Of a DNA stretch of 64,000 bases, positions 13,262 through 28,300 are shown in pieces (the stretch's first letter is position 1; each line of letters begins with the position of its first letter). The notes below the pieces were generated by a model that worked only from the letters and a program-made list of their open reading frames with translations, was not told the origin of the DNA and made no database searches. The stretch spans positions 4,960,001 to 5,024,000 of the forward strand of contig CAUJLY010000006.1 of NCBI GenBank assembly GCA_963281155.1, given 5' to 3'. Both the position numbers and the translations under genes were made by a program. This DNA is from Rhabditophanes sp. KR3021 (Eukaryota > Nematoda > Chromadorea > Rhabditida > Alloionematidae).

Positions 13262-16200
13262 AATGATCGTGCAAATTATAAAAATGAGGCATGGGTAATG
13301 GAAAGGTACTTAAATAATATAGGTAAACTGATTAGTAATAGCCGTTCGAAATATTTAGTTTAAAAATATTAGTTAATATGGATGGTTATACCGAATAATA
13401 GAAAATATATGTATTGGATAAATACACAAAATATCTTTAATTGAAAAAGATTAGTTTAAGCTACAGAAAAGATACGCATTTATTGGTTAATCATTTCCGC
13501 CATTCCATAAGTTTATAAAAAGCAAAGGTTTATGTGTAATTTAAAAAATTGGGCAAAGTATTAAAATGTTAAATAATATATTTGATAAGAATGACAAAAG
13601 ATGATAGAGTCAAATATTTAACTTATAAATGCTTATTTGATATCAAGTTATAATAATGAGGTTTATATAATATATAAATATAATTATCTACTTTGAGAAT
13701 AAATATTTTAATCATCTTCAGAACCAACAAAGGACATCAATATATAAAATAGTTCTATAAATATTCATAAATTAAACTGCTTATAAAGTCAAGTTTTTAA
13801 ATTTAGTAGTAAAAAGGTATTTAGTGTGTTTTAATATATTTATAGATTAAACTTCCATACATAAAGTGTAAATACATTTTTGTCTAAACAATGCATTCTT
13901 GAAGTAGCGAGGCTTCATTGAATTATTTAAATTATTTAGAGTAATTTATTTTAAGAAAAATTAGATGCATATGTTAATGAAGGTAAGTATAGGCTTCAAA
14001 AATATTTACACTTTACATAGTATCTTTTATATGCTTTTTTGTAATGGCATTTTTTATTTGAATGGAACAAATAAAGTATTAATAATGATCACAATTGCAA
14101 ACAAATATTAATTCGCATAAAAGTATGTTAGTTTAAATATTTGTATGAATCATTTGAAGTAAGTTGAAAATCCCACTATTAAGAGTCTTAAATTACATCA
14201 AAGGAGCTTCCCCAAAAAACAATTAATAAGTCTTTACAGAAATAATAAATCCTCAATAGAAATTACGATAATCAGTTTAATAGAATATTCAACGGAAATA
14301 GCTTCTTTAACATGCAATGCTTAAGTTCTACCGTTGCATATTTTATATTGAAGCAAAAGTGTTATTTATAATTTTAGATAGAAGTTATTTAGCAAATATT
14401 ACCTTAGTATCTGAAAACATCCTAAAGTATGCTATAACATTTAGTAGTTTGCTAATTTTTTACAAGTTAACAAGATTGTAGTTATGTTTGAAGCAACAAA
14501 TTTTAAAAATTAAGGAATATATTTGCAGATTATCATTTCCATTCTGCTGAATGTTCATTATGTCAAAATTGGTTATATTCCAAATGAATGAAGAAATGGG
14601 CAGTCAATTTGAAAAGATATGATTAGTGTGAAATCCGTAAATCTTTCAGTTCAAGCTTCAACCATCAAATAAGACAAATAAACAGTTTTCCCATTTTTTG
14701 GCAAATTTTTAAAACAAATAATAAAACGTGTAGTGTAAAAAGAAATTGTAAAAACAATTATATTATTCAAACATATAAATAATATCACCGAGGCCATTAT
14801 TAGATGTTAAATTTGAATGTCAAAAGCACATCATAAAGAGATGAATGAAAAATGATGGTTTAAATATAGTTGAATATGAATTGATATATATGGTAGTAGT
14901 TAAATCAATCTATCCCATTTATTTTCAATACATTTAAGGTCTAATATTGATGCCGTGATATAAGTGCCTTCTTGATAGCACATAAAATACCATATAAGAT
15001 GAGACCACAGCACAAAAATAGAAGGTAATAGCAACCCTAGAATATGTGAATTATATACACAAATGATAAATTACATTGAAAAGAAGAGACTTTTGAGTCA
15101 AGTTGTCATCACTTAAATAAATATAAAATGAATGGATACTTTTTTACACACAAAAGTAAAACAAAGTTTTTGGTTTTCATGCAAAAATATCATATAAACT
15201 TCAACCAATGATGGCATAATAGAAATTCAACACAATTTCGCCCGTATTCGGTTTAAGAGTTCCTTATGAAAGACAATGCTTCGTGACTAATTATATACAA
15301 TCATTTATTAACTAGCAAAAAACAGATCCATTGAATTGATTTCGTTTTAAAATTTAAAATCATTCAGTAAATTAATATACAAAGATCAAATACACTGAAA
15401 TGTTCTAATGTATGTTAATATTAACTGTTATTGTATAAATTTGCAAAAATAGTTATTTTAAAAATACTTTTAATATACTTACTTTCAAGGATTTATATAA
15501 AAAATTCATGAATTTTGACAAGAACTTAAATCTATATTCAGTAAGTACACTCTTAAATTAAAATAATATTCAAGTAAGTAAGCATAATTTATTGACCATC
15601 ATAAAGAGTTAATTTTAATATGCCTATAATAAATATCCTTAAAAATTAAACTGTATACAATATGACACTAGGAATAAAGGTAAACGCATATAATTTGCTA
15701 TGAATTGAAGTATATGACCAAAAAAATTATTTATCGTTTCTAATTCTTAAGGAAAATATAAACACATACACATATACAAATAGGCAAATATACGGATAAA
15801 TTTACAAAGGATTCTTAATAACGATATGGACACGATATTAGAGAAGAAGTTGGATGGCGGCAAAAAATGAGTACGCATCAACTAAACGCGTGTAAATTAA
15901 AATAATAAATGTTTTAAATTAAGCTTAAAAAATAAGCAAACAAAAAGTATGATGATGGATAATAATAATAAAATATAAGCGGACAAGGAATAAAACGGCT
16001 AGTGATGAGGATATTCTCAAAGAGTTGAGGAACATATTTTATCAATGGAATGATTAAATTATTTGATTGGCACATTTTAATCTAACTATGCAATTTGCTA
16101 CTAATACACACATATAAAACATTTTAAATATTTTGACACATCAATTACATGAGCATCTTGTTTAAATATGATTGAGGAATGTTAAGTTATACACTTTTTA

Positions 16201-19200
16201 AAAATATATTTCTAGCATGAAATTAAATTTCATTAAATTGGTTTACATTAAATTAGGATATAAATTAGGAAATGTTGTTTACGTTCAACTAAATATGTGA
16301 TCTTATTTAACATGCGAATTCATGCTATTTATCATATTTCATCAAAGCCCTGAATTTCCAAATGAGAATTTAGAAATAAAATCTATATAAGACCTAGGCA
16401 GGATTTGAAAAATAGCAGTTAAAATGTAGATAAGACAGTTAACATATTTTTTGAGACCAAATCCATTTTACCTTGACTCTCTAAAAATAAAATTTCATTA
16501 TTATTGATGTATAAGACATTAAAAAGTAGCTACTATAATTTGCTTTGATACTCTAAGGACTTTGTCCTATTTAAGACCAGACTTTCACAGGCAAATGCTA
16601 TCATCAAAGCACCTTTACCTGCAAACAGGATTTAAAAATAATACGTATTATAATTGGTGGTATTTCATAAAAGATATAAAGTTATAAAGATGCAAAGAAA
16701 ATGTTGTTGGTTAGTGCGCGCCTTTCATTACAAAAACATTTTAACAATCGGCACAATATAACAACGCTTAGAACACATTTTGAGAATTGTATGAGTATTT
16801 AAAGATGAGGACGTTGATTATCATACCTTTTGGGAAATTATGTGTAATTTCTTGCAAAATATTCGTTTACGCTAAATTTAGAAATATAAATCAAAAATAC
16901 AAATCTACTTTGGCTAGTCAATTCATTCTATTTCATTTATGTCTGCTCAAATGAATAAGGCAGAAGACTTGAATGATAATAACAATAATAAAATTTAATG
17001 GCAGGTGATAAAAAATAATAAGTTGATCAAAAAGATTATATTACCAAGATTGAAATTTCACAGATTTATTTAATTTTTTTGAAATAATCAACCTGATATA
17101 CTACTACATATAATAATACACATTAAGGATAAATATATACTGTGATCAATATTTTGTTTTTTAATAAGAAAATCACACAAATATTTATATTTCTTGTATA
17201 CTTTATCCATTGTTGAGGCTTCAGAACAACAAACTCTTAAAGCCTAAATATAGCTATTATTTGTGTGCTTAAGCACAATCAAACACAAAAAAGGACTAGA
17301 TAAATGTAACATCACCATTTATAAAAATAAAATTTTAATTGGGAGGAAAAACATTTCAACAAGGACCATCTATAATATTCCGAGCACATTAAAAAAGTTA
17401 TGTATGGTATATACTTCTGGTATTGTAACAATGCATTTTTTGCCAAAGTGGCATTTAGCAGTAAAAAATTGAACTTTTCATTTGAGCATTGACACGAATA
17501 AAGTTGCTGCCATAAGACAAACTATAACAACAATTGTAAAACTTTTAATAAAGGAATATAAAGTTATATTAAATTGTATTGTAGTGAAAACGTTGGTGCA
17601 TGTTCAGATGTAATTACGAATTTGAAAAGTTACTCATAGATTCTAAAAAACGAAAATTGGACACATTGTTAAAAGAAAGACAAAAAATGGATAAACTCAA
17701 GTTGCATTAACATATTAAAAACATTAATCAAGCAAACGGTATACAAATATTTTATTTACATAAACAAACACGCAAATATACAAATGTTTTGCTGTACACT
17801 TTTTCCAATATATCCTAAATCTGTTTTCAACTGATATGAATAGATAAAAGATTTCTTATCCTAATTTAGAATTGGCCTCTATCTGTAAAAATCTATTGGG
17901 AATATTATAATTAGGTATGTTTTAAGCAACATACATATTCTAATTGTTCAAATTAAAAGAAGAAAGCAAATTTGGAGTTTGTGTTTTACAAATTATATGT
18001 GTCCGAGAATGATTTAATTAAGTTGGAATTTTTTTGATTAATAAATTATTGGTATTGAACTGTTTAAGCACTAACTTAGTCTATTTAAAAGCATTATACT
18101 TACTTCTTGCATTTACTTCATAATTTTATTGAAGTTTATGAGTCAATTTAAATGTTAAATATAAAGGTTAAAAGTTAAAAAGTAAAGGTTTTATCATTAA
18201 ACACAATACACGTATACATAAGTATGATGTTTATATATTGTCAAAATAATAGCAAAACATTTTTTAATATAACAGGATATGAGTGCCTAAGAATACTCAA
18301 GTAAAGTACACCAGTTTAACACCAAAAAGTTTGATTGTTTGAACTGAATATTTTATGTATGGTAGACAACTTAAACTCAAATATGGCGCAAAAAACTTAG
18401 AATAGAACTGTTGTATGTAACATTTCTTTGACCATGGAATTATATTGTATTATTGAGTATCAAATTGAGTGAATATGCGTAGATATAATATAGACACATA
18501 AGCTTGACACCATTATTCCCATTCTGTATAACTAGATTTATAAATCTGTTTTAGAAAGTTTCTTCTAATGATAGCAACTATTTTAAAAACGATTTTTTGC
18601 TATATCTATAAATGTACATAAAGTGTATAATTTGTATGCATCATATGTATATTTTACAAATGATAAAAGGTCAACACAACCATACAATATAAATAAATAA
18701 GTTTAGTTAATATGAAAGCCCGCAGGAAAAGTTAAAAGTAGTTACTTTGTTTTAATATAGTCTTTATATATAAATGTACAATATAGTGGTAAATTCTCTA
18801 CTATTGAAAACATGACTCTTAACTGCTGAACAACATCGCCAAAATTTGAAAAATATTTGGAGAAGTTAAACAATTAAAAGCATAGTTTGCAAATGTAAAT
18901 ATGCCGAAATTGTGATGTTCAGAATTTTAACAACGTAAAAATATATCCTATTAAATACCTTTTATTTGTCTTATTGAAAGTTGACTAAGTAGTTTCTAAG
19001 CAAATAGAAGGTAAAAGTCTCAAGGATATTTTGTTACAGAAGCATAATTACTAAGCTTTATATTTTTATCAAGTAAATTCAATGTCTTTTCCAAACTTCT
19101 TAGAAATAATCCGAAGAAGTACAATTTGGCAATGAGAAATACTGATTTAAAGTGAGAAATTTGCCTAAAAAAAGGCTATTTTTAAATACATACAGACAGA

Positions 19201-22200
19201 TATCCAGGATGTAAGTAAAATAAAAGACATATCTACATAATTGATAAGCATTTCAACTTAATAGAATTAATTTTTATTACGTGATAAGATTGTAAAATCA
19301 GCTAATTATATTAAGAATGAAGGTTCCATAAAAATTTATTAGATTTGTATTTTGGTGATTGGAAAATTGCGAAACAAACGATTTTATTGAAAGGATCTTG
19401 GTTTTGAAGTACGTTATTTAGAAACACTTAAATCATAAGATCCAAAAAGTGACATCAATATCTTAACTATATAATATATTTTAAACGTCATCTTCTCAAC
19501 TAATTAATTAAGTACCAATTATATAATGTAAAGATATACTAATGAGTCAAAGAAAGTTTAGCAAGAAAAAACTTTAAGTAACACAAATCAAACGTTCAAC
19601 TATATACTAATATACCACTACAACTATTTTTAAGCCAATTTTTTGTTTATTAAAAAGAGTTACTTAATGCTTTTAACTAAACAAAGACTTTTCTGAATGA
19701 AGAATTAAGCAAATTATTCGAAGTAAATGTCTACTTAAAAGCTTATGTTATGGCAATACAAGAATTTTGGCAAGGAGTTGATTTGATGTAAATTGGATAA
19801 GTAAGTATCTTCAATATTTGTATATTTGAATTTTTGTTTATGGAAATAAATTTAATTCATTAACATATAGTTTTCAAAGTATGAATAAGTTACGTTGATA
19901 ACTGAAAAGGAGTCTAATAAATTATTGGCATAGAAAGCTTATCAATATTGTGATTAGAATAGATATGTCAAAAATTGAAACAGCCGCATAGTGACAAGTT
20001 TCTTGTAATTTTTGTAAATACATAAAAAGATTGGATAATATATAATTTTTTTGGGCATAAATGAGTAATAAATATCTTGAAATTTGGGATATAGTCCGGA
20101 AATATCACTTAATTGTTTCAAAAACTAAAGAGAAAAAATGAGTGTGAATGTATACATAAATACATTAATTTGTAACTAACAAAATACATTTAAATTTACA
20201 TCACTCTTCCCCGTTCATTTGTACAACAAATTATACACATATCCGATTGTTTTCAAAACAAAACGGCAATAATTTATAATAGTTGTTCTTTTCGTTCAAA
20301 TGAATCACAAAATCTTCTGATAATTTTTTGAAGGTCTTTGGAGGAAAATATTTTATTTTCAATTTAGATAAACAAAAAGGTCAATTAATAAGAAGCTTGC
20401 TACAAATACAATTACTTGGTCTCAGCATTTCAGTACAAAACATAGCTAATAAAAAATGGCTTTAATTTGAAAACAGAAGGATATAGAAGTGTAATAAAAA
20501 GATTTATAATTAAAATACACTCCTTCAAGCAATCACTATTCAAATTTCTTAAAATATTTTATAGATAAAGGGTAAAAAATAGCCTTCAAACAATTTTATA
20601 TACATATGTTTAGTTCTATTCAAATTAATAAAACGGCCATGTACCTTCAAAAATAGGTATGTGAAAGTGGGCCAAGTGAAGCATAGTCAAAAGTGAACTT
20701 CCGTGTTTTATTGTAATGCTCTAGCAATTGCCTGACCTTAAAAACAATTTCTTGGCGGAATACAATAAACTAAATAAGCATGTGCAGAAATTTGAATGTC
20801 TGTTTGATGAGTATGTTTTAACTCTGGGTAGTTCAGTCTATCAAAAGGGTCTAACTTGTAGTTGCATTTTTGTGTTTTCGTTTAATGTATTGAAAAGTCC
20901 GTTCCCATGCACTGTATTTCACCAAAAAATGGATACATTATGATATAAAGTAAGTAATATAAGAATGCTAAGGGCAAAAAGTCTGAAATTTGAGATGGTC
21001 TTGTTGTTAAGTATATATAAAAAACATATAGAGTATCAAATGGAGTCAGCCTCAAAGTAAGAGGGTGGCGGTGAATAAAATTGTTCAAAATTTTTATTTA
21101 CTTTTTCGTTCAAAACTTTTTGTTACTATTTCATTATTCATAAACTTTTTAATCGCTTAGAGATATGTTTCAGGATATCTACTGAATAAGATAAACATAC
21201 ATCCATTTTTAGGGTATCGTTGGATTAGATAAGGTTTCAGGAATAACCTTATTCACGATATTCACATTATTTAATGATCGCATGTGGGTGAAAACTTGTC
21301 CATACTTTTATTGTAGTCTATTGACAGTAATGTGCGTTCGGTCAAATTAACTACTTGTTTATTTTTAAATACAAATCTTGTATAAAAAATACAAGTATAA
21401 GTTGCATCAATATTTATATGTCAATTTGACTACAATTATGTATTATTTATTATTTTAAAAATATATATTGTGGATGAGATGTTTTTTAATAATTTCAAAA
21501 TTACTAGCATAATTTGTTAGTATGGCAATAAATACATGCCATTTCAAGAAAAGCTCAATATATGACGTTTTTGAAGAATGATATATGTATTAACTTTAAA
21601 AAGTTACATCTATTGTTTTGAGTAACAGTTAGAATAATAACATGATAAATGTGACGTTTATTTACCAAAATATCAATATATCGTAATGGGCCTATTTATG
21701 AAAGCATTATAATGCAAAGTTTATTAAATAAAAATAAACACCAAATTATGGCCATTGTTGTGACTGTTAACACGTGTGTCGATACATATCTATTTATAAA
21801 ATCAAATGATTGGGTAATAAATTTTAACAATGCCAAACCACCACAATAAATTCATCACCAACAATGACAGAATCGACATATTGAAATTATTTAAATACCT
21901 TATGTTTAAAAGAACAGAACTCTTATTCGAAAATAAAAATAACTTTCAAACAAGATTAAAAAAAGTATCCGTTTTTTAAAACGAAACTCATGGTGTCACA
22001 TAAGGAAATATAAAATTCATTAAATTTTAAATTTCTTGATTCATATTCATAACATAAATCAAACTATTAAAGGTATCAAAAGGTTATTATAAAAGCAATT
22101 GACGATATCATTTTTTGTTAATTAAAATATTGCCATGACCTGTGTTTGTGATTTATCATTTTTTATGAGTTCCTGTATTACTTAACAACTAATGGAAGTC

Positions 22201-24459
22201 AGCAGTTTTTATTTTATTTTCGTTCCCTTTAATTGTTTCAATCACAAAATTGATATACTGCATTTGGTAATCACTGGAAAATGACCAATTATTCATTTGT
22301 TTTATGTTTGAAAGTAAATACAATACTTCATATATTAAGATTGATAAATTTTACTTGCACAGGTCAAATAATTCGTGTTTTATGTTGCATTATTTTTCAG
22401 GAAATGGTTATGTGGTTAACTGTACGAAAAATTGTCTGTAATTTTAGTATATATCATCATATTCTTTTTACATCTAAAATTGACTACATAAAAAAATTTT
22501 GATATCTCTTTCGAATTAAAAGTACACTTGGCTTGGATTTAGGTCGAAAATCTTACAAAAATAATTTTACACCCTTGTAAAACTGTTAGAACTGTTATTT
22601 CCAAAGGTATGTAATATTATTCAGTACTTAAAACGTTTATCAAACACGTGTGTTCTAAAAGATATAACCTAACGTATCTACATGAATGTTTATGAATAAT
22701 ACATCTTAAAGGTAACACGGATAAAGTATGGTGAATCATAGTACCAGCAAAGTAGTAAGAAGTTGTATTGATATATGTCTATAAAATCAAAACAAGTATT
22801 CGGCATAATAGTCGTTTGGACAATTTAAAATTATTTAAAGAAAATCACAGCAAGTATATTCCATTGTTTCTTTGATAGTAATTACAAATTACTTATCATA
22901 TACTTAATCATTATCAAAGAAGAAGTTGTTTTTGCATATACAAACTTTTTCTTAAATTGGTTTTATGTAATAGAAGCAGATACTATGACCAATAAATGTT
23001 CCAAACTCATTTTATAACTGCCAATTATAATTTTATCAAGGTTGATTATGACATGATACTAAATAACAAATTAAATTATTTTTTCTTTCCTTGAATCAAA
23101 TGTTTTTGAATTGTCAAATAAATCCCATACAATGCACAATTCATTTTATTTCACTTCATTTTATTCCACTATATTTATTTTATTTTTGTCGTTAAATTTG
23201 TTTATACTAACAAATATATTTACGGTCACCTTTATCATGTAAAATTAACTTGATTATTTTTAGACAAAAGATAATAAAAAGGAGGTATTTTTTGGACATA
23301 TAAAAATGTCATGAATAGATCAGACAGGTGTATCCAGAAAATGAGGTATCAAAATCCTGATTTAGAAATATTATGCGTATTGTACATGAATATTACACGC
23401 ATTTTTTTCTTTCTTTCATTTACACGAGATGATATTTATCTTTGTTATAATAGTAAAAAGTCCATAGATAAACGTAACTATCAAATTTAATTTATTATAT
23501 TCATCACTTTGTTGCCATACAATAATGATTATTATATGAAATCCGGTTCAAACTGAAGAATGTAGTATAACTAATGTTATGTAAGAAGAGTTAAAATACT
23601 TTATATGGCGCATCATTTTGTGATAACACTATGGCAGACAGTAGTGGTTTGGTAAAAATATATTCATGCAAACATTACGTTTCTCTATATAAATATATCG
23701 CCTTCTCCTTTCACATTCAGTGCGGGCTGATCCAATTTTCAGTGGACATCATACAATTTGTCCCTTATCGCCTAACTCATTGTCTTACTGTTTTCGCAAA
23801 TACACTAGTCTAAATTTTTGATGTTCGTTTAAATTTTGTAATTGTTCTGACACACCCAAAATGTTGTTCAAAACAATCATCTCTATATAAATCTTTGCCA
23901 ATAAGTAATTACTCATATCCAACTGATATTGTCTTTATACTTTTCAATAGTTAATTGGATAAACCATATACACAACATGATACCAAGTCTCAAGTACACG
24001 TACATGAAAGGGATTACCTAATAGTTTTAAACGCATATCTTTAATTATCTTGATCAGTCTAATATCATATGTACAAGATCATTCTTAATCTTGTATGTAA
24101 AATATGTTCTTTTCTTAGAAAACATTATTACCTTGTTCTGATAGAAGAATGTTTGGTGTACATTGAACAGTTGCTAGATGTTTGATATGTATATTTTATT
24201 CATACCTATAATTTGACAGTTCGTTTTTACAACACAACTTTGCACACATAATATTTGGTGACCGATGTACCCCTATTTAAGAGATATTACGTGTTATCAA
24301 CCTAAATTTTGTAAATCAAGTTTGATACATTAAATTTAATCATAAAATGCCGTTATTTAGTATTGTTCTTTAATATAAATGACCATTCTTACTACATATA
24401 CATTTATTTTATAACTTTGTCGTATTGTTCATACTTTTAGATAAGATAAATTACATTCC
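13262..24459. other. Gene desert between the calcium channel and the ACN-1-like gene
   Basis: About 11 kb of AT-rich sequence with no open frame above about 73 codons and no recognisable protein. The part next to 13261 is the upstream region of the calcium channel and the part next to 24460 is that of the ACN-1-like gene. A hairpin at 22868-22921 is described separately. I saw no tRNA, rRNA or intact transposon, although unaided reading could miss small RNAs. Confidence 0.55.
22868..22921 (+). ncRNA. Possible small hairpin RNA
   Basis: The arms 22868-22884 and 22905-22921 are reverse complements over 17 positions, with one G-U wobble and one mismatch, around a 20-nt loop. Pairing continues weakly outside the stem. 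The size and shape resemble a small microRNA precursor, but the stem is shorter than usual and AT-rich DNA produces such structures by chance. No known family was recognised. Confidence 0.15.
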
Positions 24460-27400
24460 ATGGGTATTAAGTTTAACCTAATTTTGGTGTGCATATTACT
24501 TGCCTTCGCAAGTTTTTTGATTGCTCAGGATGCCAATGCTACTATTCCGAGTACCACAAAGGAGGAAGTTACTTCTGAAATAATGAAAGAATCTACAATC
24601 AGTCTATCGGAAACAACTACTCCCCCCACTCCAGAAGGAAAGACTTTAGGAGAAGAAGGCATTGATGATGACGATGATGTTGTTTCCAAAAATACAACTG
24701 ATATTGCCGTTGAAGCCCCAATGACTATTACAAAAAACAAAGAAACCGGTGAAACTAAAGATCCATTTGAAGTCCCAAAAGAGCCTTTTACCTCTCCAGA
24801 ACCAAGTAATGTACAGGTAACAGATAAAATTACCGAATCTTTAATTGAAAAGGAAACAACTCAGGAGATTGAAAAAGCTATAACTACCAGCGGTGACATT
24901 ACTTCAGAACAAACAACTGTTGCTACTACAGTCGAAGTTACAGAAAAGGAATCTACAATAGAAAAAGTAGATGCTGTAAAAAAAGACATCGTACCTGAGC
25001 ATTTTCATGCCCATAAAATTAATAGGGTGAACTTCGATGATTTGTCAGTGGAAGATTATCATGATGTAGTTGAACAAGTAAGTATTATTTGTTTTTAACA
25101 TTTTAACCCACAATTTATTAGACAAAACCTGATACTATCGACGATGCTGCCATCGATCAGTTAGTAGATAAGTTTTTAAACACCGGATCTATCGGAAATG
25201 ATCCAAACAAACCAAGGGAACATATCAACAAAAAGGCATACGAATTAGTTAATACATCAAAATATTGGTCAACTGAAGATATCAAGGAACCAAGTTCAAT
25301 CAAAAGTGAAGAAGAAGCTGCCGCTTGGTTGAAAGGATATAATAAAGAAGGGAAAAAAGTATTAAAGGAAGTATCAATTTCCACATGGGAATACTTCACT
25401 TCCGTAACTCCAAGAACCAAGGTTGCTTTGACTGAAGCCGAAGAGGTTTTAGGAATGTTTTTGTCATCTTCCTCTAAACAAGCTAAGCAATTTGATGTTA
25501 AATCATTTGGCGATGCTTCGATCATTAAACAGTTGCGTTTAATTACCGTAGATGGAATTCAAGCTTTGGGTGAGGAAAAATTAGCCGAACATGACACTTG
25601 CCTAAGTGAAATAAATAAAATCTTTGTCAATACAGATATATGTGAAGACAAAAAACAAACTAAATGCATGTACAAGATTACTGATCTGTCAACTGTCATT
25701 CCTTCAGAAGCTGACGTTAGCAAACTTAGAAATTACTGGGCATCATTCCGTCAACGTGCATCGAAGGAAACAAAAGGAAATTACACAAAATTGGTCGGCA
25801 TTTTGAACGAATCTGCCAAAGCTGGTGGTTATGAAAACACTGCTGCTTTGTGGAACTCGCCATTTGATTTGTCTAACCGCGATACCAAACCTGAATTTGA
25901 TCTAATGAATGAGATTCAAGGCGTTCAAGGAAAGGCTATGCCATTGTATAAGGAAATTCATGCCTATGTTAGACATTATCTCCCAGCAATTTATCCAAAT
26001 GAAACAAGTATTACTCGTGATGGACCTATTCCAGCTCATTTGCTTAAGTCATACAATGGTGATGATTGGTCAACAATGTATGAAGAGACTAAACCATTGG
26101 ATGAGATGGAGGATATTGAAATTGACGTTATGAGTGGGCTTCACAGTAAAAATATGTCGGTGAAAGGAATGTTTACCAGCGCTTACAGATACTTTAAATT
26201 TCTTGGATTTTCCAAAGCACCAAAATCACTTTGGACAAAGTCAATTTTCTCCAAAGTTTGGTCAAATAATATGATTTGCAATCCATCTACATCAATGGAT
26301 ATGAATGATAATGTCGATTATCGTATCAAAACTTGCGAAGTTGTTGGACTCAAAGGTTTTAAAGAAGCACACAAGCTGATTGCTGACATGTACTACCAAT
26401 ATGTTTCAAAAGTTCAACCACTTCTCCTTCGCGACTCTCCTAATCCATCCTTCAAAAGTGCCTTGTCTAATGCAATTAGCATTGCTGCTGGCAATGTTGA
26501 TTACTTGAAATCATTGGGTCTGCTTTCCGCCGAATTTACCATTTCTGAAAACGCCAAAATTAATGGCCTTTACAAGGAAGCTGTAGAACAATTCGTTAAG
26601 TTGCCAACTTACTTAATTGCCGATTTATGGAGACAAGATTTATTTAAAGGAAAACTCCCAGAAACTGAATGGAACAAACATTGGTGGATGCTTAAAAACA
26701 ACCTCCAAGGCTTAAAATCACCTTTAGAAGATGACACAAAGGATAATGATTTATTAGTTAATACTTTTGTCACTCAAAAACATTCTCCAGCTATTAGACA
26801 TCACATTTCCTATGTTATGCAATTCCAAATATTGAGAGCATTTTGCCCCAATGTGCCTGCTGCAAAATTGTACAATGGATGTGTATTAGAAAAGGATATT
26901 ATGAGTAAAATTGAAATTATCATGAAAGAAGGAGCTTCAATTGATTACTTGACTGCCTTAGAAATGATAACTGGAGACAGAAAATTGGATTCAACACCAA
27001 TGTTGGAATATTTCTCACCTCTATTTGAGTGGCTTAAGAAATATAATAAGGATAAAAAATTATTCGTTGGATGGGATGGAAAGGGGGAAGCTTTTAATCC
27101 AGATGAGGTTCCAAAGATCGGATCAGTTCAATCAGGAGTGAATAACAATGAATTTAACAATGGCGGTGCGATTGCATTCCCTGGTCAAGATTGCACTAAA
27201 GGACAAGATTGTCTCCTTGAATCAACCTGCAATGGAACTATTTGCGCTTGCAACGCTGGATTATACACTCTTGTCGTAGCTGATACATATTCCTGTGTTC
27301 CAGGAGATCCAAATAAAGCTGGATTTGGAGACGGTAAAGGAGGACTCATAATCGGCATTTTCAACCGGTCCGGAGTCGAAACTACACTTCAAGATGCTAC

Positions 27401-27524
27401 TACTACAACACCAGTCCAACCTACGACAGTTGTAACGCCAAAAAAGACAAATGAAGGATCTGTTGCAAAATATTGCTTTTCATTAATGTCATTCGCCATA
27501 ATTGCATCAATATTTTGGGCTTAA
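24460..27524 (+). CDS. acn-1: ACE-like, catalytically dead peptidase M2 family protein (ACN-1-like)
   Basis: Two exons, 24460-25077 and 25122-27524, are joined in phase 0 across a 44-bp intron and give about 1,000 residues. A signal peptide (residues 1-22) is followed by a Thr/Glu-rich, mucin-like stretch to about residue 190 and then an angiotensin-converting-enzyme-like domain to about 830. Around residue 895-933 there is a Cys-rich EGF-like motif (DCTKGQDC...CNGTICAC). The end is hydrophobic and could be a GPI signal or a TM anchor. The HHEMGH zinc motif of active ACE is replaced by a segment reading AHKLIAD (about residue 619), and the glutamate ligand in the HEAIGD block is missing (NPSFKSALSN). 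It should therefore not bind zinc or cleave peptides. C. elegans ACN-1, needed for moulting and larval development, is also a non-peptidase ACE homologue. AATAAA follows at 27678-27683. Confidence 0.92.
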
Positions 27525-28120
27525 TCAAAAAATTGTTTCAAAACGCAGGTCTCTCCTCAAATTTACTTGTTTAAAAAGGCATTTATTATATTTTTAGTAA
27601 TTTATATATTGATCAAGATGATAATATTTTTATCTTTTTAACAACAATTAATCTGTATTTTATTACAATTGTTTTATAATAAAAATTAATTAATTTAAAT
27701 ACAAAATTCTAAACTCTCTAGGAGTTATTATCAATCTTTAATAAAAGATAAATATTTCATGATGCTCTTTTTTATATTGGTGAAGCTATCGCTTCTTTCC
27801 AAGGGGTCTGAATCTTATTCACTCGATAGGATTTACTGTTGAATGCACATATCAAAAGGATATACATATATTATTTTTTCAGAGTAAGAAACTTAGATAT
27901 TTAGAAAGCAGTAGTTTCAATGCTAACCGATATATCACGGGCTCTGAATTTTGTAAACAGGCATTTTTATTTCCCTCCAACAAGAGTGCAACCCTCAGTA
28001 AATCTTGGCGAGTGCCTTAAAATACAGACTCCTTAGGAATGAAGGGATAGTTTAATGAATAAAAAAGAGCTTAATAAAATAGTTATTTTTGATTAAAAAT
28101 TGACATTAACTTCCAGAGGG

Positions 28121-28300
28121 TTTAGAGGTGCAGCCTTTGATCTAATTAATTTTTTTGATAATAATGCTTTATGTATAAAAAAGGTATATTCACCTAAACA
28201 GTTCAGAGGGACTGCTTTTGTATTAATTAATTTTTTTTGTTTAAAATGATATAAGAATTTGAATGGGCAGCCTTTATTTAAAATATTCTTTTTCAATTAA
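28121..28300. repeat. Degenerate tandem repeat, three unequal copies
   Basis: Three stretches starting near 28121, 28201 and 28257 share a core in which a GAGG- or AATGG-type start is followed by 'gcagcctttg' or 'actgcttttg', then 'taattaatttttt'. The copies differ in length (about 80, 56 and 44 bp), so this is an old, eroded repeat. Its reverse strand stays open only because of the repetition. Confidence 0.4.

Noticed and set aside
16540..16612. Inverted repeat gctttgata ... tatcatcaaagc
   Set aside because: The stem is only about 9-12 bp around a long unpaired interior, below what I would call a structured RNA.
20728..20943. A 71-codon frame with fairly mixed composition
   Set aside because: No start context, no family resemblance, no splice partners, and frames of this length are expected by chance in 11 kb of sequence.
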